DNA of 53,894 nucleotides from Sulfurospirillum arcachonense DSM 9755 (lineage in GTDB: Bacteria; Campylobacterota; Campylobacteria; Campylobacterales; Sulfurospirillaceae), in contig NZ_JFBL01000020.1 of NCBI RefSeq assembly GCF_000597725.1, positions 1 to 53,894 of the forward strand, written 5' to 3'. Both the position numbers and the translations under genes were made by a program. The first letter of the stretch is position 1. Every line of letters begins with the position of its first letter. This document shows positions 1-7,191 of this stretch, piece after piece. The notes under the pieces are model-generated. The model was given only the letters and a program-made list of their open reading frames with translations, was not told the DNA's origin and made no database searches.

Positions 1-168
1 AACGTACAACGGCGCGGCTGAGCACTGAACGTGCCCATCTCTGCCATCTGTCGTGCTCCGCTTCGCTACGCACAACAAATGACAGGAACACACACCAAGT
101 TCTTTTCCAGAAAACCCTTCGGGATTTTCTGAAAAACAACTGACTGGTACTCAGCCGCGCCGTTAAAC
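1..168 (+). other. attC-like recombination site, long GC-rich copy A
   Basis: The window opens inside or at the edge of a ~165 bp GC-rich element whose ends form an inverted repeat (AACGGCGCGGCTGAG near 8-22 and CTCAGCCGCGCCGTT near 150-164). It ends in GTTAAAC, which fits the attC R' consensus GTTRRRY. A small internal hairpin lies at about 108-131 around CCCTTCGGG. A near-identical copy is at 1026-1192. An open reading frame starts about 20 bp after its right end, as expected for a cassette boundary. It is longer than most attC sites, so a MITE with terminal inverted repeats is the main alternative. Confidence 0.6.
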
Positions 169-187
169 AAAACAAGGAATATTATAG

Positions 188-946
188 ATGCAAGATAAAA
201 ATGATAGTAGTTTAGATATATTAGGTGTAAAACCAATTGCAAAAAGTATTGAAAAAACAACAGAAAAAGCATTAGAAGGCACTGGTGCATTTTTAAGTAG
301 AATCTGCTTGCCTGCAGCAGAAGAATTTGGTTTATTGTTACAAGATAAAGTGAAATCATGGCGAGCAAAAAACACACGAAAAATTTTAAATCTTACTGAA
401 GAAAAACTAGCTAAACAAGATTTATTAAATTCGAATATCAAATCTCATCCACTAATAACTTGGAAAATTTTAGAAAATAGTTCTTGGTCAACAGATGATG
501 AAATACAAAATTTATGGGCAGGATTACTTGCATCATCATGTACAGAAGATGGATTAGATGATAGTAATTTAGTTTATATAAATTTATTAGCACAAATGAC
601 AAACTCTCAAGTTAAAATATTAAATTTTGCTTGTGAACATGCAGAAATATATAAACATGAGAATGGACTAATTCAATCCAAGGATTTGTTTCTTAATACA
701 GATGAACTAATTGAGATAACAGGTTTAACTGATATCCATGATATAGATAGAGATTTAGATTATATGATGAATTTAGGTATAACAGGAATGCTTTCAGGTT
801 TTCAATTAATTGATAATAAAAGTTTAGAATCAAAAGGCTTAAAAGCAAGAATTAACCCATCTGCATTAGGTATTCAATTATTTGTTCGTTCACAAGGTTA
901 CTTAGGTAATCCTCTAGAATATTTCAACTTGGAACAAAATGTTTAA
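188..946 (+). CDS. Abi-alpha (DUF4393) family protein, putative abortive-infection factor
   Basis: This 252-residue soluble protein matches by eye the Abi-alpha/DUF4393 family: an N-terminal helix (KPIAKSIEKTTEKALEG), then the family-typical block with HPLITWKILENSSW and DEIQNLWAGLLASS around residues 90-120. Members of the family have been tied to abortive infection against phage; the mechanism is not known to me and cannot be read here. It is the only gene between an attC-like site (ending at 168) and another (941-1009), so it is a textbook single-gene cassette. The stop codon lies within the left core of the next site. ATG at 188; the upstream SD-like AAGGAAT is at 174-180. Confidence 0.75.
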   Translation: MQDKNDSSLDILGVKPIAKSIEKTTEKALEGTGAFLSRICLPAAEEFGLLLQDKVKSWRAKNTRKILNLTEEKLAKQDLLNSNIKSHPLITWKILENSSWSTDDEIQNLWAGLLASSCTEDGLDDSNLVYINLLAQMTNSQVKILNFACEHAEIYKHENGLIQSKDLFLNTDELIEITGLTDIHDIDRDLDYMMNLGITGMLSGFQLIDNKSLESKGLKARINPSALGIQLFVRSQGYLGNPLEYFNLEQNV

Positions 947-1009
947 CAACACATTGGAGAGAAATATTTGACCCTGCGGCTCAAATATTTCTCAACTCAA
1001 ACGTTGTAC
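941..1009 (+). other. attC site (59-base-element type), 69 bp
   Basis: The left core GTTTAAC (941-947) fits RYYYAAC exactly and overlaps the stop of the preceding gene. The centre is a strong hairpin, AGAAATATTTGA / TCAAATATTTCT, around a CCCTGCGGC loop. The right half CTCAACTCAAACGTT (991-1005) is the classic form of an attC 3' arm. The right core GTTGTAC is imperfect (consensus GTTRRRY). The same right arm recurs at 4543-4560. Confidence 0.75.
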
Positions 1010-1035
1010 GTTCCCGCTTTGCGGTAACGTACAAC
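1003..1035. repeat. 10-bp inverted repeat joining two attC sites
   Basis: GTTGTACGTT (1003-1012) and AACGTACAAC (1026-1035) are perfect inverted repeats around a CCCGCTTTGCGGT loop that can itself pair. The right arm is also the first 10 bp of the long GC-rich copies. Together with copy B this makes an ORF-less minicassette about 183 bp long. Confidence 0.6.
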
Positions 1036-1192
1036 GGCGCGGCTGAGCACTGAACGTGCCCATCTCTGCCATCTGTCGTGCTCACTTCGCTACGCACAAC
1101 AAATGACAGGAACACACACCAAGTTCTTTTCCAGAAAACCCTTCGGGATTTCCTGAAAAACAACTGACTGGTGCTCAGCCGCGCCGTTATGT
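1026..1192 (+). other. attC-like recombination site, long GC-rich copy B
   Basis: This is the second copy of the element at 1-168, differing at only a few positions. Here the terminal arms are a perfect 18-bp inverted repeat (AACGGCGCGGCTGAGCAC and its complement ending at CGCCGTT, 1188). The right end reads GTTATGT. The GyrI-like gene begins 22 bp downstream. Confidence 0.6.
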
Positions 1193-1213
1193 TTTTGAAA
1201 TAAAGGAGCACTC

Positions 1214-1837
1214 ATGAAATATGAATGGAGAAAAAAAGAAAAAGATATCTACTTGCCACCTAAAAAACCAGTGATGATTGATATTCCTTGTTTTAAATAT
1301 TTCGCAATAAACAGCAAAGGAAATCCTAATAGTGCATTTTTTGGTGAATGTATCGAAGCATTATATGCTGTTTCATACGCAATAAGAATGTCATACAAAA
1401 AAGGACTCCAGCCAGAAGGGTTCTATGAATATACGGTTTATCCTTTAGAGGGTATTTGGGACATTTCTGAAAAAGCAAAACAATCATTCGACGGAAGAAT
1501 AGATAAAGACGAACTTGTGTTTAAACTGATGATTCGCCAACCTGATTTTGTCACAAATGAATTTTCCGAGACCGCAAAAGAGTGGGCATTAAGGAAAAAG
1601 GGGAATCCCCTTATAGAAAAACTGGCATTTGACGAAATGACAGATGGAAAATGTGTACAAATGATGCATCTTGGGAGTTATGACAATGAACCTGAATCAT
1701 TTACAATAATGGAAGAATTTAGCACAAAGAATCAGTTAAAACGAAAATCAAAGCAACATAAAGAAATATACATTTCAGACCCAAGGAAAGTCGTTCCAGA
1801 AAAACTAAAGACAGTTCTACGTGTTGAGGTTGGATAA
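1214..1837 (+). CDS. GyrI-like small-molecule-binding domain protein
   Basis: This 207-residue protein has the layout of cytoplasmic GyrI-like (SOUL/BacA-related) stand-alone proteins. It begins with a conserved KDIYLPPKKPVMIDIP start, followed by the GNPNS..F..CIEALYAVSYAIRMSYKKG block. It ends in the family-typical EIYISDPRKVVPEKLKTVLR, so it is full length. Such proteins are predicted to bind or hydrolyse small ligands; the substrate is unknown. An SD-like AAGGAG sits at 1203-1208, 5 nt before the ATG. It lies directly after a long attC-like copy, so it is a cassette gene. A dispersed GGGGACAG repeat begins right after its stop. Confidence 0.7.
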   Translation: MKYEWRKKEKDIYLPPKKPVMIDIPCFKYFAINSKGNPNSAFFGECIEALYAVSYAIRMSYKKGLQPEGFYEYTVYPLEGIWDISEKAKQSFDGRIDKDELVFKLMIRQPDFVTNEFSETAKEWALRKKGNPLIEKLAFDEMTDGKCVQMMHLGSYDNEPESFTIMEEFSTKNQLKRKSKQHKEIYISDPRKVVPEKLKTVLRVEVG

Positions 1838-1842
1838 AGATA

Positions 1843-1880
1843 AAAGGGGACAGTTTCCACCTTTGAATCCCCTTAATTTC
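1843..1880 (+). repeat. dispersed GGGGACAG repeat, copy D1 (38 bp)
   Basis: The 38 bases beginning AAAGGGGACAGTTTCCACC are identical to 53618-53655 and share their first 22 bp with 4623-4644. AAGGGG and CCCCTT inside it can pair, giving a small palindrome-like unit. Repeats with this GGGGACAG core are known in many genomes as short dispersed elements often found near transposases; no transposase accompanies this copy. Confidence 0.75.
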
Positions 1881-1904
1881 CTCAAATACATTAAGGTGAT
1901 ATTT

Positions 1905-2525
1905 ATGCATGAAATCCACTATCTTCTGATCATCCCCGCAGCTCTAATTGCAAGTGGAAGCCCAGGACCTGCAACATTGGCAATACTAGGAACATCGATG
2001 AAGCAAGGAAGAGCTCATGGTTTGGCTCTTGCTTCAGGAATACTTACAGGGTCGCTCATGTGGTCGATATTAGCTGCTTTTGGCTTTAGTGCATTTATGT
2101 ATTCTACTGTTTGGCTATTTGAATTGATTCGATATTTAGGTGGTGTATATTTGCTTTATTTAGCCTACAAATCATTTAAGGCATCTCGTCTTTCAGCGAA
2201 GCATATTCATCTAGACAATGAAGAAAAGTTAAATTATAAAAAAACCTATTTAAAGGGATTATTGCTTCATCTTACGAATCCCAAAGCTATCCTATTCTTT
2301 GGTGCTCTCTATTCGATAGGAGTTCCTAAAGGGGTCCCATTATCTGCTTTATTTGAAGTGATTTTTGTTGTTGGTTGTACCAGTTTTTTAGTGTTTATCG
2401 GTTATGCTATATTGTTTTCAATTTCAAAGATTAGGGATTTGTACATAAGATTGCGTAAAACTCTCGAATTAACTTTTGCGGTGATTTTTGGCGCGTTAGC
2501 GATGAAAATATTATTGTTCAAATAA
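1905..2525 (+). CDS. LysE/RhtB-family exporter
   Basis: An inner-membrane exporter of 206 residues. The LysE signature is clear: a hydrophobic first helix, then SGSPGPATLAILGTSMKQGRAHGLALASGILTG, and later GGVYLLYLAYKSFK and LLLHLTNPKAILFFGALYS. Five to six membrane segments are expected; the family exports amino acids or related metabolites. The frame is open from 1821, but the stretch before 1905 encodes the dispersed repeat. The ATG at 1905 has an SD (AAGGTGAT) at 1893-1900 and starts where homology starts. Second LysE-type gene: 50826. Confidence 0.85.
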   Translation: MHEIHYLLIIPAALIASGSPGPATLAILGTSMKQGRAHGLALASGILTGSLMWSILAAFGFSAFMYSTVWLFELIRYLGGVYLLYLAYKSFKASRLSAKHIHLDNEEKLNYKKTYLKGLLLHLTNPKAILFFGALYSIGVPKGVPLSALFEVIFVVGCTSFLVFIGYAILFSISKIRDLYIRLRKTLELTFAVIFGALAMKILLFK

Positions 2526-2627
2526 TATTAATTTCAAAGACAGTATACTTAACTAATTACATATTCTGTTCCCTTTAATTCCCAATGATATAAGGTTACT
2601 TATAATTAAAAAAATGTAGGATAAATT

Positions 2628-3788
2628 ATGAAAAATATTTTAGTTAGTATTAAACATGAACTTAAATTCCAAGATTTTGTAAGAGGTGAAAACTGTAAAC
2701 TATTTGATTCATTAGGTAATGAGTACTTAGACCTTGAATCAGGAGTTTGGTGTACATCTATAGGACACTGTCATCCAGAAATATCAAAAGTAATTTTCGA
2801 TCAGTCTTCCAAGATGATGCACAGTGGTTATTGTTACTTAAATCCAGTCATTGATAATGCAGCAAATAAAATATTAGAAATTAACAAAATGAAAGAAGGG
2901 AAATGTGTATTTTTATGCTCAGGAAGTGAAGCGGTAGAATACTCAATTAGAGTTACGAACTCAATACATCATAATAAAAAGATTCTTACTTTACATGATA
3001 GTTATTTATCTTCGTATGGGACTGCTTCAGAAAAAAGAGATGAAAATTTTATACAATTTGATTGGATTAATAATGATAATTTAGACATTATTGATTTTAG
3101 TACTATTTCTGCATTTATTTTTGAACCAGGGAGTTCTTCTGGTTTAGTTCGATTTCCTCCAAAAGAATTAATACAAGCTATAATTAAAAAAATAAAAGAA
3201 AATAATGGATTTATAATTATAAATGAAGTGACTACTGGAATAGGACGAACAGGAGAATGGTTTGGGTATAACCATTATGATATTAAACCAGATATGGTTG
3301 CAATTGGTAAAGGATTAGGGAATGGATATCCTGTTAGTTGTACAGCAATATCTAAAAATGTTTTAAGCAAATTAGATATGAATAAGTTTTACTATTCTCA
3401 ATCACATCAAAATGATCCATTAGGAGCTGTTGTTGCAAAGAAAGTACTTGAAATAATAGAAAGTGATAATCTATTAGCACAATGCAAAGTAAAAAGTAAA
3501 TTAATAGCTGACAGATTAACAGAAATAAAAAATAAATATGGAATTATTAAAGAGTTTAGAATTAGAGGTCTTATGATAGCTATAGATTTTTTAGAAAATA
3601 ATGATGTATTCTATTCTGAAATAATTAATAATGAATTATTAAAGAAAAAGATAATCTTAGTATTACGCCCAGGCTTCAACTCATTTAGAATAGATCCAGC
3701 ATTAACAATAAGCAAAAATGATCTTATATTCTTTTTAGACACTTTAGAAGATATTATATGCAACCTAAATGAAACTAATACTTATTAA
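2628..3788 (+). CDS. Class III PLP-dependent aminotransferase
   Basis: This 386-residue fold-type I enzyme belongs to the acetylornithine/ornithine/GABA aminotransferase group. Visible blocks are GNEYLDLESGVWCTSIGHCHPEI, SGSEAVEYSIR for the PLP phosphate, FIFEPGSSSG, NEVTTGIGRTG and KPDMVAIGKGLGNGYPVS. Lys228 is the likely Schiff-base lysine. The residue that normally contacts the PLP ring nitrogen (Asp in DEVQTG) is Asn199 here. The amino donor is unknown. SD-like TAGGA at 2615. The PhzF-type gene follows after 36 bp on the same strand, so the two probably work on related small metabolites. Confidence 0.85.
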   Translation: MKNILVSIKHELKFQDFVRGENCKLFDSLGNEYLDLESGVWCTSIGHCHPEISKVIFDQSSKMMHSGYCYLNPVIDNAANKILEINKMKEGKCVFLCSGSEAVEYSIRVTNSIHHNKKILTLHDSYLSSYGTASEKRDENFIQFDWINNDNLDIIDFSTISAFIFEPGSSSGLVRFPPKELIQAIIKKIKENNGFIIINEVTTGIGRTGEWFGYNHYDIKPDMVAIGKGLGNGYPVSCTAISKNVLSKLDMNKFYYSQSHQNDPLGAVVAKKVLEIIESDNLLAQCKVKSKLIADRLTEIKNKYGIIKEFRIRGLMIAIDFLENNDVFYSEIINNELLKKKIILVLRPGFNSFRIDPALTISKNDLIFFLDTLEDIICNLNETNTY

Positions 3789-3824
3789 TTGATGGCGACT
3801 TTTTAAAATTAAAGGAATAAAAGA

Positions 3825-4523
3825 ATGACATTAGACTTATATGTGGTTGATGCTTTTACTCAAAAACAATTTCAAGGTAACCAAGCTGCAGTAATTCCAC
3901 TAAAAGGGTGGTTAGAAACAGAGTTAATGCAAAAGATTGCAATGGAAAATAATTTATCTGAAACTGCATTTATAAAAGAAATTACTCCAAATAAATATGA
4001 GATAAGATGGTTTTCACCTTTATCAGAAATAGATTTTTGTGGACATGCCACATTAGCATCTTCTTTTATAATTTTTAATTATTTTAAATGTAAAGATGAA
4101 ATAGAGTTTTCAACATTAAAAGTTGGTTCGTTATATGTTTATCAAAATGATGATGGAAAAATACAAATGAGTTTCCCTAATCAAGAGCCACAAGAAACTG
4201 AAGATGATGTGAAAAATATTGAATATGATTCATTAAAATTAAAAAAATTAGCACCTTATGATGTTGTTGTAACTGCATCATCTATGAAATATGATTTTAT
4301 ATCTAGATATTTTTGGCCTTCAAATGGAGGAGATGAGGATCCTGTAACTGGTTCTATTCATTCAGGCTTAGCTCCTTATTGGGCTAAAGAGTTATCAAAA
4401 ACAAACTTGATTGCATATCAAGCTTCAAGTAGGGGTGGTGTTTTATATTGTGAAATTCAAAATGATCGAGTATTGATTTCTGGATTTGCAGTATTATACA
4501 TGCAAGGGAAAATATATATTTGA
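3825..4523 (+). CDS. PhzF-family isomerase, internally shortened
   Basis: PhzF/YHI9-like protein of 232 residues. The N-terminal lobe is canonical (VDAFTQKQFQGNQAAV, catalytic-type Glu46 in NNLSETAF, RWFSPLSEIDFCGHATLASSF). The C-terminal lobe has YDFISRYFWPSNGGDEDPVTGSIHSGLAPYW, the family's second signature. Between the lobes (about residues 120-145) it lacks roughly 25-30 residues usual in the family, so it is shorter than typical members (about 260-300). The frame stays open, so it may be a compact variant or a decayed gene. SD AAAGGAAT at 3811-3818. Its stop is followed within 10 bp by an attC remnant. Confidence 0.8.
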   Translation: MTLDLYVVDAFTQKQFQGNQAAVIPLKGWLETELMQKIAMENNLSETAFIKEITPNKYEIRWFSPLSEIDFCGHATLASSFIIFNYFKCKDEIEFSTLKVGSLYVYQNDDGKIQMSFPNQEPQETEDDVKNIEYDSLKLKKLAPYDVVVTASSMKYDFISRYFWPSNGGDEDPVTGSIHSGLAPYWAKELSKTNLIAYQASSRGGVLYCEIQNDRVLISGFAVLYMQGKIYI

Positions 4524-4532
4524 TAGAATAGA

Positions 4533-4564
4533 TAACAAAATATTTCTCAACTCAAACGTTAGGT
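4533..4564 (+). other. attC remnant with intact right arm
   Basis: TAACAAAA joins directly to ATATTTCTCAACTCAAACGTTAGGT. The right arm matches 985-1005 and ends in GTTAGGT, a perfect GTTRRRY core. The left arm and hairpin centre are nearly absent, so this is either a very short site or a deletion derivative. It marks the 3' end of the PhzF cassette. Confidence 0.6.
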
Positions 4565-4577
4565 AAAGCGAGGGATC

Positions 4578-4619
4578 ATGACATCAGAACCAGATAAAAA
4601 AACATACAAAGGGAGTTGA
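4578..4619 (+). pseudogene. truncated 5' end of a cassette gene (possibly GFA family)
   Basis: Right after the GTTAGGT core comes an SD-like GCGAGGGA and an ATG with 13 codons (MTSEPDKKTYKGS), then a stop created where a dispersed GGGGACAG repeat begins. The peptide resembles the start of GFA (glutathione-dependent formaldehyde-activating-like) proteins, which continue with a Cys-His-Cys-Gly motif, absent here. The family guess rests on very few residues; the truncation itself is clear. Confidence 0.4.
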
Positions 4620-4622
4620 ATA

Positions 4623-4658
4623 AAAGGGGACAGTTTCCACCTTTTTTCGCCGTTATGT
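4623..4658 (+). repeat. dispersed repeat copy D2 fused to an attC right end
   Basis: 4623-4644 repeats the first 22 bp of the D1 element. It is followed by TCGCCGTTATGT, the same right end as long attC copy B (GTTATGT core at 4652-4658). The repeat therefore replaced the body of one cassette while leaving its recombination end. Confidence 0.55.
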
Positions 4659-4894
4659 GCACAAATAAACTTTAAATCAATCTTTAGCTAAAATACAATA
4701 TCAAATTATCAGGCACTAAAATATTACAAAAGAAATATAAAAAAACTACAAATACTTTGATAGTTTAAATCCTGTTAATAAGATAGCGATAATGAAGTTA
4801 AAATTGTTAAGAGTAATTAAAAATATTACTATATGACATATTTTTTTAAGGAAATTAATTTTTCTGTTAAAATCTCATAAACAGGAGATAAAAA
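4659..4894. other. AT-rich leader before the RhuM operon
   Basis: This 236-bp stretch has no convincing ORF. It is strongly AT-rich and presumably holds the promoter of the following two genes; a clear SD (ACAGGAG) sits at 4881-4887. No other site is recognised. With the attC and repeat pieces before it, the whole gene-poor gap is 4524-4894. Confidence 0.4.
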
Positions 4895-5521
4895 ATGACT
4901 TATGAAAGAATTCAAGAAAGATTAAATACTGAAATTACTGATGAAGAATTAAACTATTTTATTCAAAATAATATTAATTTTGTAGGATTAAATACTAGTA
5001 ATATAAGTCAATATTTATTAGCACAATTATATGTATTAAATGATTATATGAATTTTGATATTACAAATATACTAAATCAAATAAAAAGTTTAGAAAGTAA
5101 TAAAAAAAGTTCTACAAAAAAAGAAACACAATTTAATAGAGAACCTCTAAAAGGTTTATGGCATAAGCATTTTTTTGATGCACAATATATTTTAAAAAAT
5201 ATAGGTGCTGAATTTGGATTGAATTATGATGGTAATAAAAAACTAGATAAATTGTTATCTAAGAATGATTTTAATAAATTTGATGATACTATGAATAAAA
5301 AAATTATTTATGAAATAGTTGATGATGGTTTTTTAGGTAGACAAAAAAATAAAAAACTTACTGGAGAATGGATAATATTTACAAAAGGAAAGGGCTCTAA
5401 TTACTACTTAACACTTGCAAGGCATGAGGAAGATGATTCAGTTATTTACAATAGAATTATAAATAATATTACAGAGTTTAAAGAATTAGATTTTTTTAAT
5501 CACTCTAAGACAAGCAATTAA
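4895..5521 (+). CDS. Hypothetical protein coupled to RhuM
   Basis: A 208-residue soluble protein that I do not recognise. The N-terminal ~90 residues are helical and Asn/Lys-rich. The C-terminal half is more ordered, with PLKGLWHKHFFDAQYILKNIG and later LTGEWIIFTKGKGSNYYLTLARHEEDD, which looks like an enzyme-like or ADP-ribosylation-toxin-like beta core, but no catalytic triad can be claimed. No signal peptide or membrane segment. Its stop is one base from the RhuM ATG, so the two are co-translated. Very AT-rich codon use, lower in GC than RhuM. A toxin or effector role is only a guess from context. Confidence 0.6.
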   Translation: MTYERIQERLNTEITDEELNYFIQNNINFVGLNTSNISQYLLAQLYVLNDYMNFDITNILNQIKSLESNKKSSTKKETQFNREPLKGLWHKHFFDAQYILKNIGAEFGLNYDGNKKLDKLLSKNDFNKFDDTMNKKIIYEIVDDGFLGRQKNKKLTGEWIIFTKGKGSNYYLTLARHEEDDSVIYNRIINNITEFKELDFFNHSKTSN

Positions 5522-5522
5522 T

Positions 5523-6536
5523 ATGAAAAAAAACCTAACAATAAGAAACTCAACAGCAGAATTTTTAATCTTCACAACCGCTAACGGACAAGATACTATA
5601 GAGGTAAAAGTAGAAGATGAAACTGTATGGCTTACACAAAAACTAATAGCCAAACTTTTTGATGTAAATGTAGCAACTGTAAATGAACATCTAAAAAATA
5701 TATTTAAAACTCATGAATTAGATGAAGATTCAGTTATTAGGAAATTCCTAATAACTGCTAGTGATGGCAAGAACTACAATACAAAACACTATAATTTAGA
5801 AGTAATTATCTCACTTGGATATAGAATCAATTCAAATAAAGCTACAGAGTTTAGAAGATGGGCAACAGAGGTTTTAAAAACATTTGCAACTCGTGGTTAT
5901 GTGCTTGATAATGAAAGATTGAAAAACGGTAGTTATCTAAATCCCCAGTACTACAAAGATTTAATCTTAGAAATAAGAGATATTAGAGAAAGTGAAAGAA
6001 ACTTTTATCAACAAATCACAGATATATATGCAACTGCAATGGATTATGATTTTCAAGCTCCTACTACACAAGAGTTTTTTGCTACTGTTCAAAATAAACT
6101 GCATTGGGCTATACATGGTCATACAGCTTCTGAACTCATAGTTGAAAGAGCAAATCATAAAAAAAAGTTTATGGGGCTTACAAATTGGAAAAAAGCACCA
6201 AGTGGAAAAATATTAAAATCAGATGTAACTGTAGCTAAAAACTATCTATCGCAAGATGAGATAAAATCACTTGATAGAATAGTAACTATGTATCTTGATT
6301 ATGCAGAAGACCAAGCTGAGAGAAATATCCCAATGACTATGAAAGATTGGAGTCAAAAGTTAAATGCTTTTTTACAATTTAATGAACGAGATATTTTACA
6401 AAATTCAGGAAAAGTTACAGCACAAATTGCAAAAGAGTTTGCTATAAGTGAATTTGAAAAATATAAAGTAATTCAAGATAAATCATATAAAAGTGATTTT
6501 GATAGATTACTAGGTGAATTTGACATTCAGGGGTGA
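5523..6536 (+). CDS. RhuM family virulence-associated protein
   Basis: 337 residues with the RhuM layout: VWLTQKLIAKLFDVNVATVNEHLKNIF is a helix-turn-helix-like segment, followed by FLITASDGKNYNTKHYNLEVIISLGYRINS and the RRWATEVLKTFATRGYVLD block. The C-terminal half is helical, with a conserved LHWAIHGHTASELIVERAN section. RhuM was first named in a Salmonella pathogenicity island; its biochemical role is unresolved, and homologues are frequent on mobile DNA. The start is one base after the upstream stop. An attC-like site follows the stop, so the two-gene unit behaves as one cassette. Confidence 0.85.
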   Translation: MKKNLTIRNSTAEFLIFTTANGQDTIEVKVEDETVWLTQKLIAKLFDVNVATVNEHLKNIFKTHELDEDSVIRKFLITASDGKNYNTKHYNLEVIISLGYRINSNKATEFRRWATEVLKTFATRGYVLDNERLKNGSYLNPQYYKDLILEIRDIRESERNFYQQITDIYATAMDYDFQAPTTQEFFATVQNKLHWAIHGHTASELIVERANHKKKFMGLTNWKKAPSGKILKSDVTVAKNYLSQDEIKSLDRIVTMYLDYAEDQAERNIPMTMKDWSQKLNAFLQFNERDILQNSGKVTAQIAKEFAISEFEKYKVIQDKSYKSDFDRLLGEFDIQG

Positions 6537-6537
6537 T

Positions 6538-6594
6538 ACACACAACAAAACCTAGCAGTAAACGCATAGCGTCACTGAAGTCAACCGTTATATG
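6538..6594 (+). other. probable attC site (~57 bp)
   Basis: ACACAACAAAACC on the left and GTCAACCGTTATAT on the right flank an imperfect hairpin (CAGT-CGC-ATA-GCG-ACTG). Length and symmetry fit a short attC. The cores deviate from consensus at one or two positions. Confidence 0.5.
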
Positions 6595-6612
6595 AAAATA
6601 AAAAGGAATAAA

Positions 6613-7062
6613 ATGAAAAATTTCTTCAAAAAATTATTTAAATTAAGTAATGTCCCTGATGTTGACCACCCTTTCTTTGGAAAAATGCTCTATGCTGAGG
6701 GATATTGGGAAGTCAGCGAATTAACTTTTAACCAATATTCTAATCTTGGCATTACTGTAAACGCATCTGAAAATGACCCTTTTGAGCCACATGAAAACTT
6801 TACTAAGAGTATTCTTTCAAACCTTGATGAAACAATTCAAAAATTAAAGCCCAAAATATCGAAAGAATTTGAATCTTTTCTTCAAAAACCTGTACCGGAT
6901 AACTTTTTTGATGAATTTACTTTAGTAGGCTTATCAACACCAGAAAATGGTGATACAAATAATGATTGGGAAATCAGTTTTGATTGTAAATCAGACCAAA
7001 ATCATATGTTTACGGTTTATTTTGAAAATGGTGTTGCGTCAGAAGTCTCTGTTGACGGATAA
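6613..7062 (+). CDS. Small acidic cassette protein, unknown function
   Basis: 149 residues. A basic N-terminus (MKNFFKKLFKL) is followed by an acidic globular body with PFFGKMLYAEGYWE and a C-terminal NDWEISFDCKSDQNHMFTVYFENG strand-rich block. It resembles small proteins of unknown function found in integron cassettes and near immunity genes; no family assignment is claimed. The frame opens at 6592, but ATG 6613 has the better SD (AAAAGGA, 6601-6607). It lies between an attC-like site ending at 6594 and an attC left half at 7068. Confidence 0.6.
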   Translation: MKNFFKKLFKLSNVPDVDHPFFGKMLYAEGYWEVSELTFNQYSNLGITVNASENDPFEPHENFTKSILSNLDETIQKLKPKISKEFESFLQKPVPDNFFDEFTLVGLSTPENGDTNNDWEISFDCKSDQNHMFTVYFENGVASEVSVDG

Positions 7063-7067
7063 TAAAG

Positions 7068-7100
7068 ACATATAACAAAACGCTCAAGCGGATAAAACTA
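7068..7100 (+). other. attC left half, right side missing (array end)
   Basis: CATATAACAAAACGCTCAAGCGG is a typical attC left arm, followed by a small hairpin (AAAAC-TAC-GTTTT). No right arm or GTTRRRY core follows. Gene density, strand and composition change here, so this probably marks the end of the cassette block. Confidence 0.5.
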
Positions 7101-7173
7101 CGTTTTGCCCTCTTATTTTACTCATGATTCAATCATACTTAGATAGTATTTTAAGTATATTCATAAATAAAGC

Positions 7174-7183
7174 TTACATGTAA
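7174..7183. repeat. TTACATGTAA palindrome
   Basis: Exact 10-bp palindrome just beyond the 3' end of the first binding-protein paralogue; one of at least 13 copies in the window. It is the first copy after the cassette array. Confidence 0.7.
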
Positions 7184-7191
7184 ACAAACAA

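Noticed and set aside
1-1192. The GC-rich copies as CRISPR or rRNA-like repeats
   Set aside because: Only two copies, ~1 kb apart, each around 165 bp, with a whole gene between; no regular spacers.
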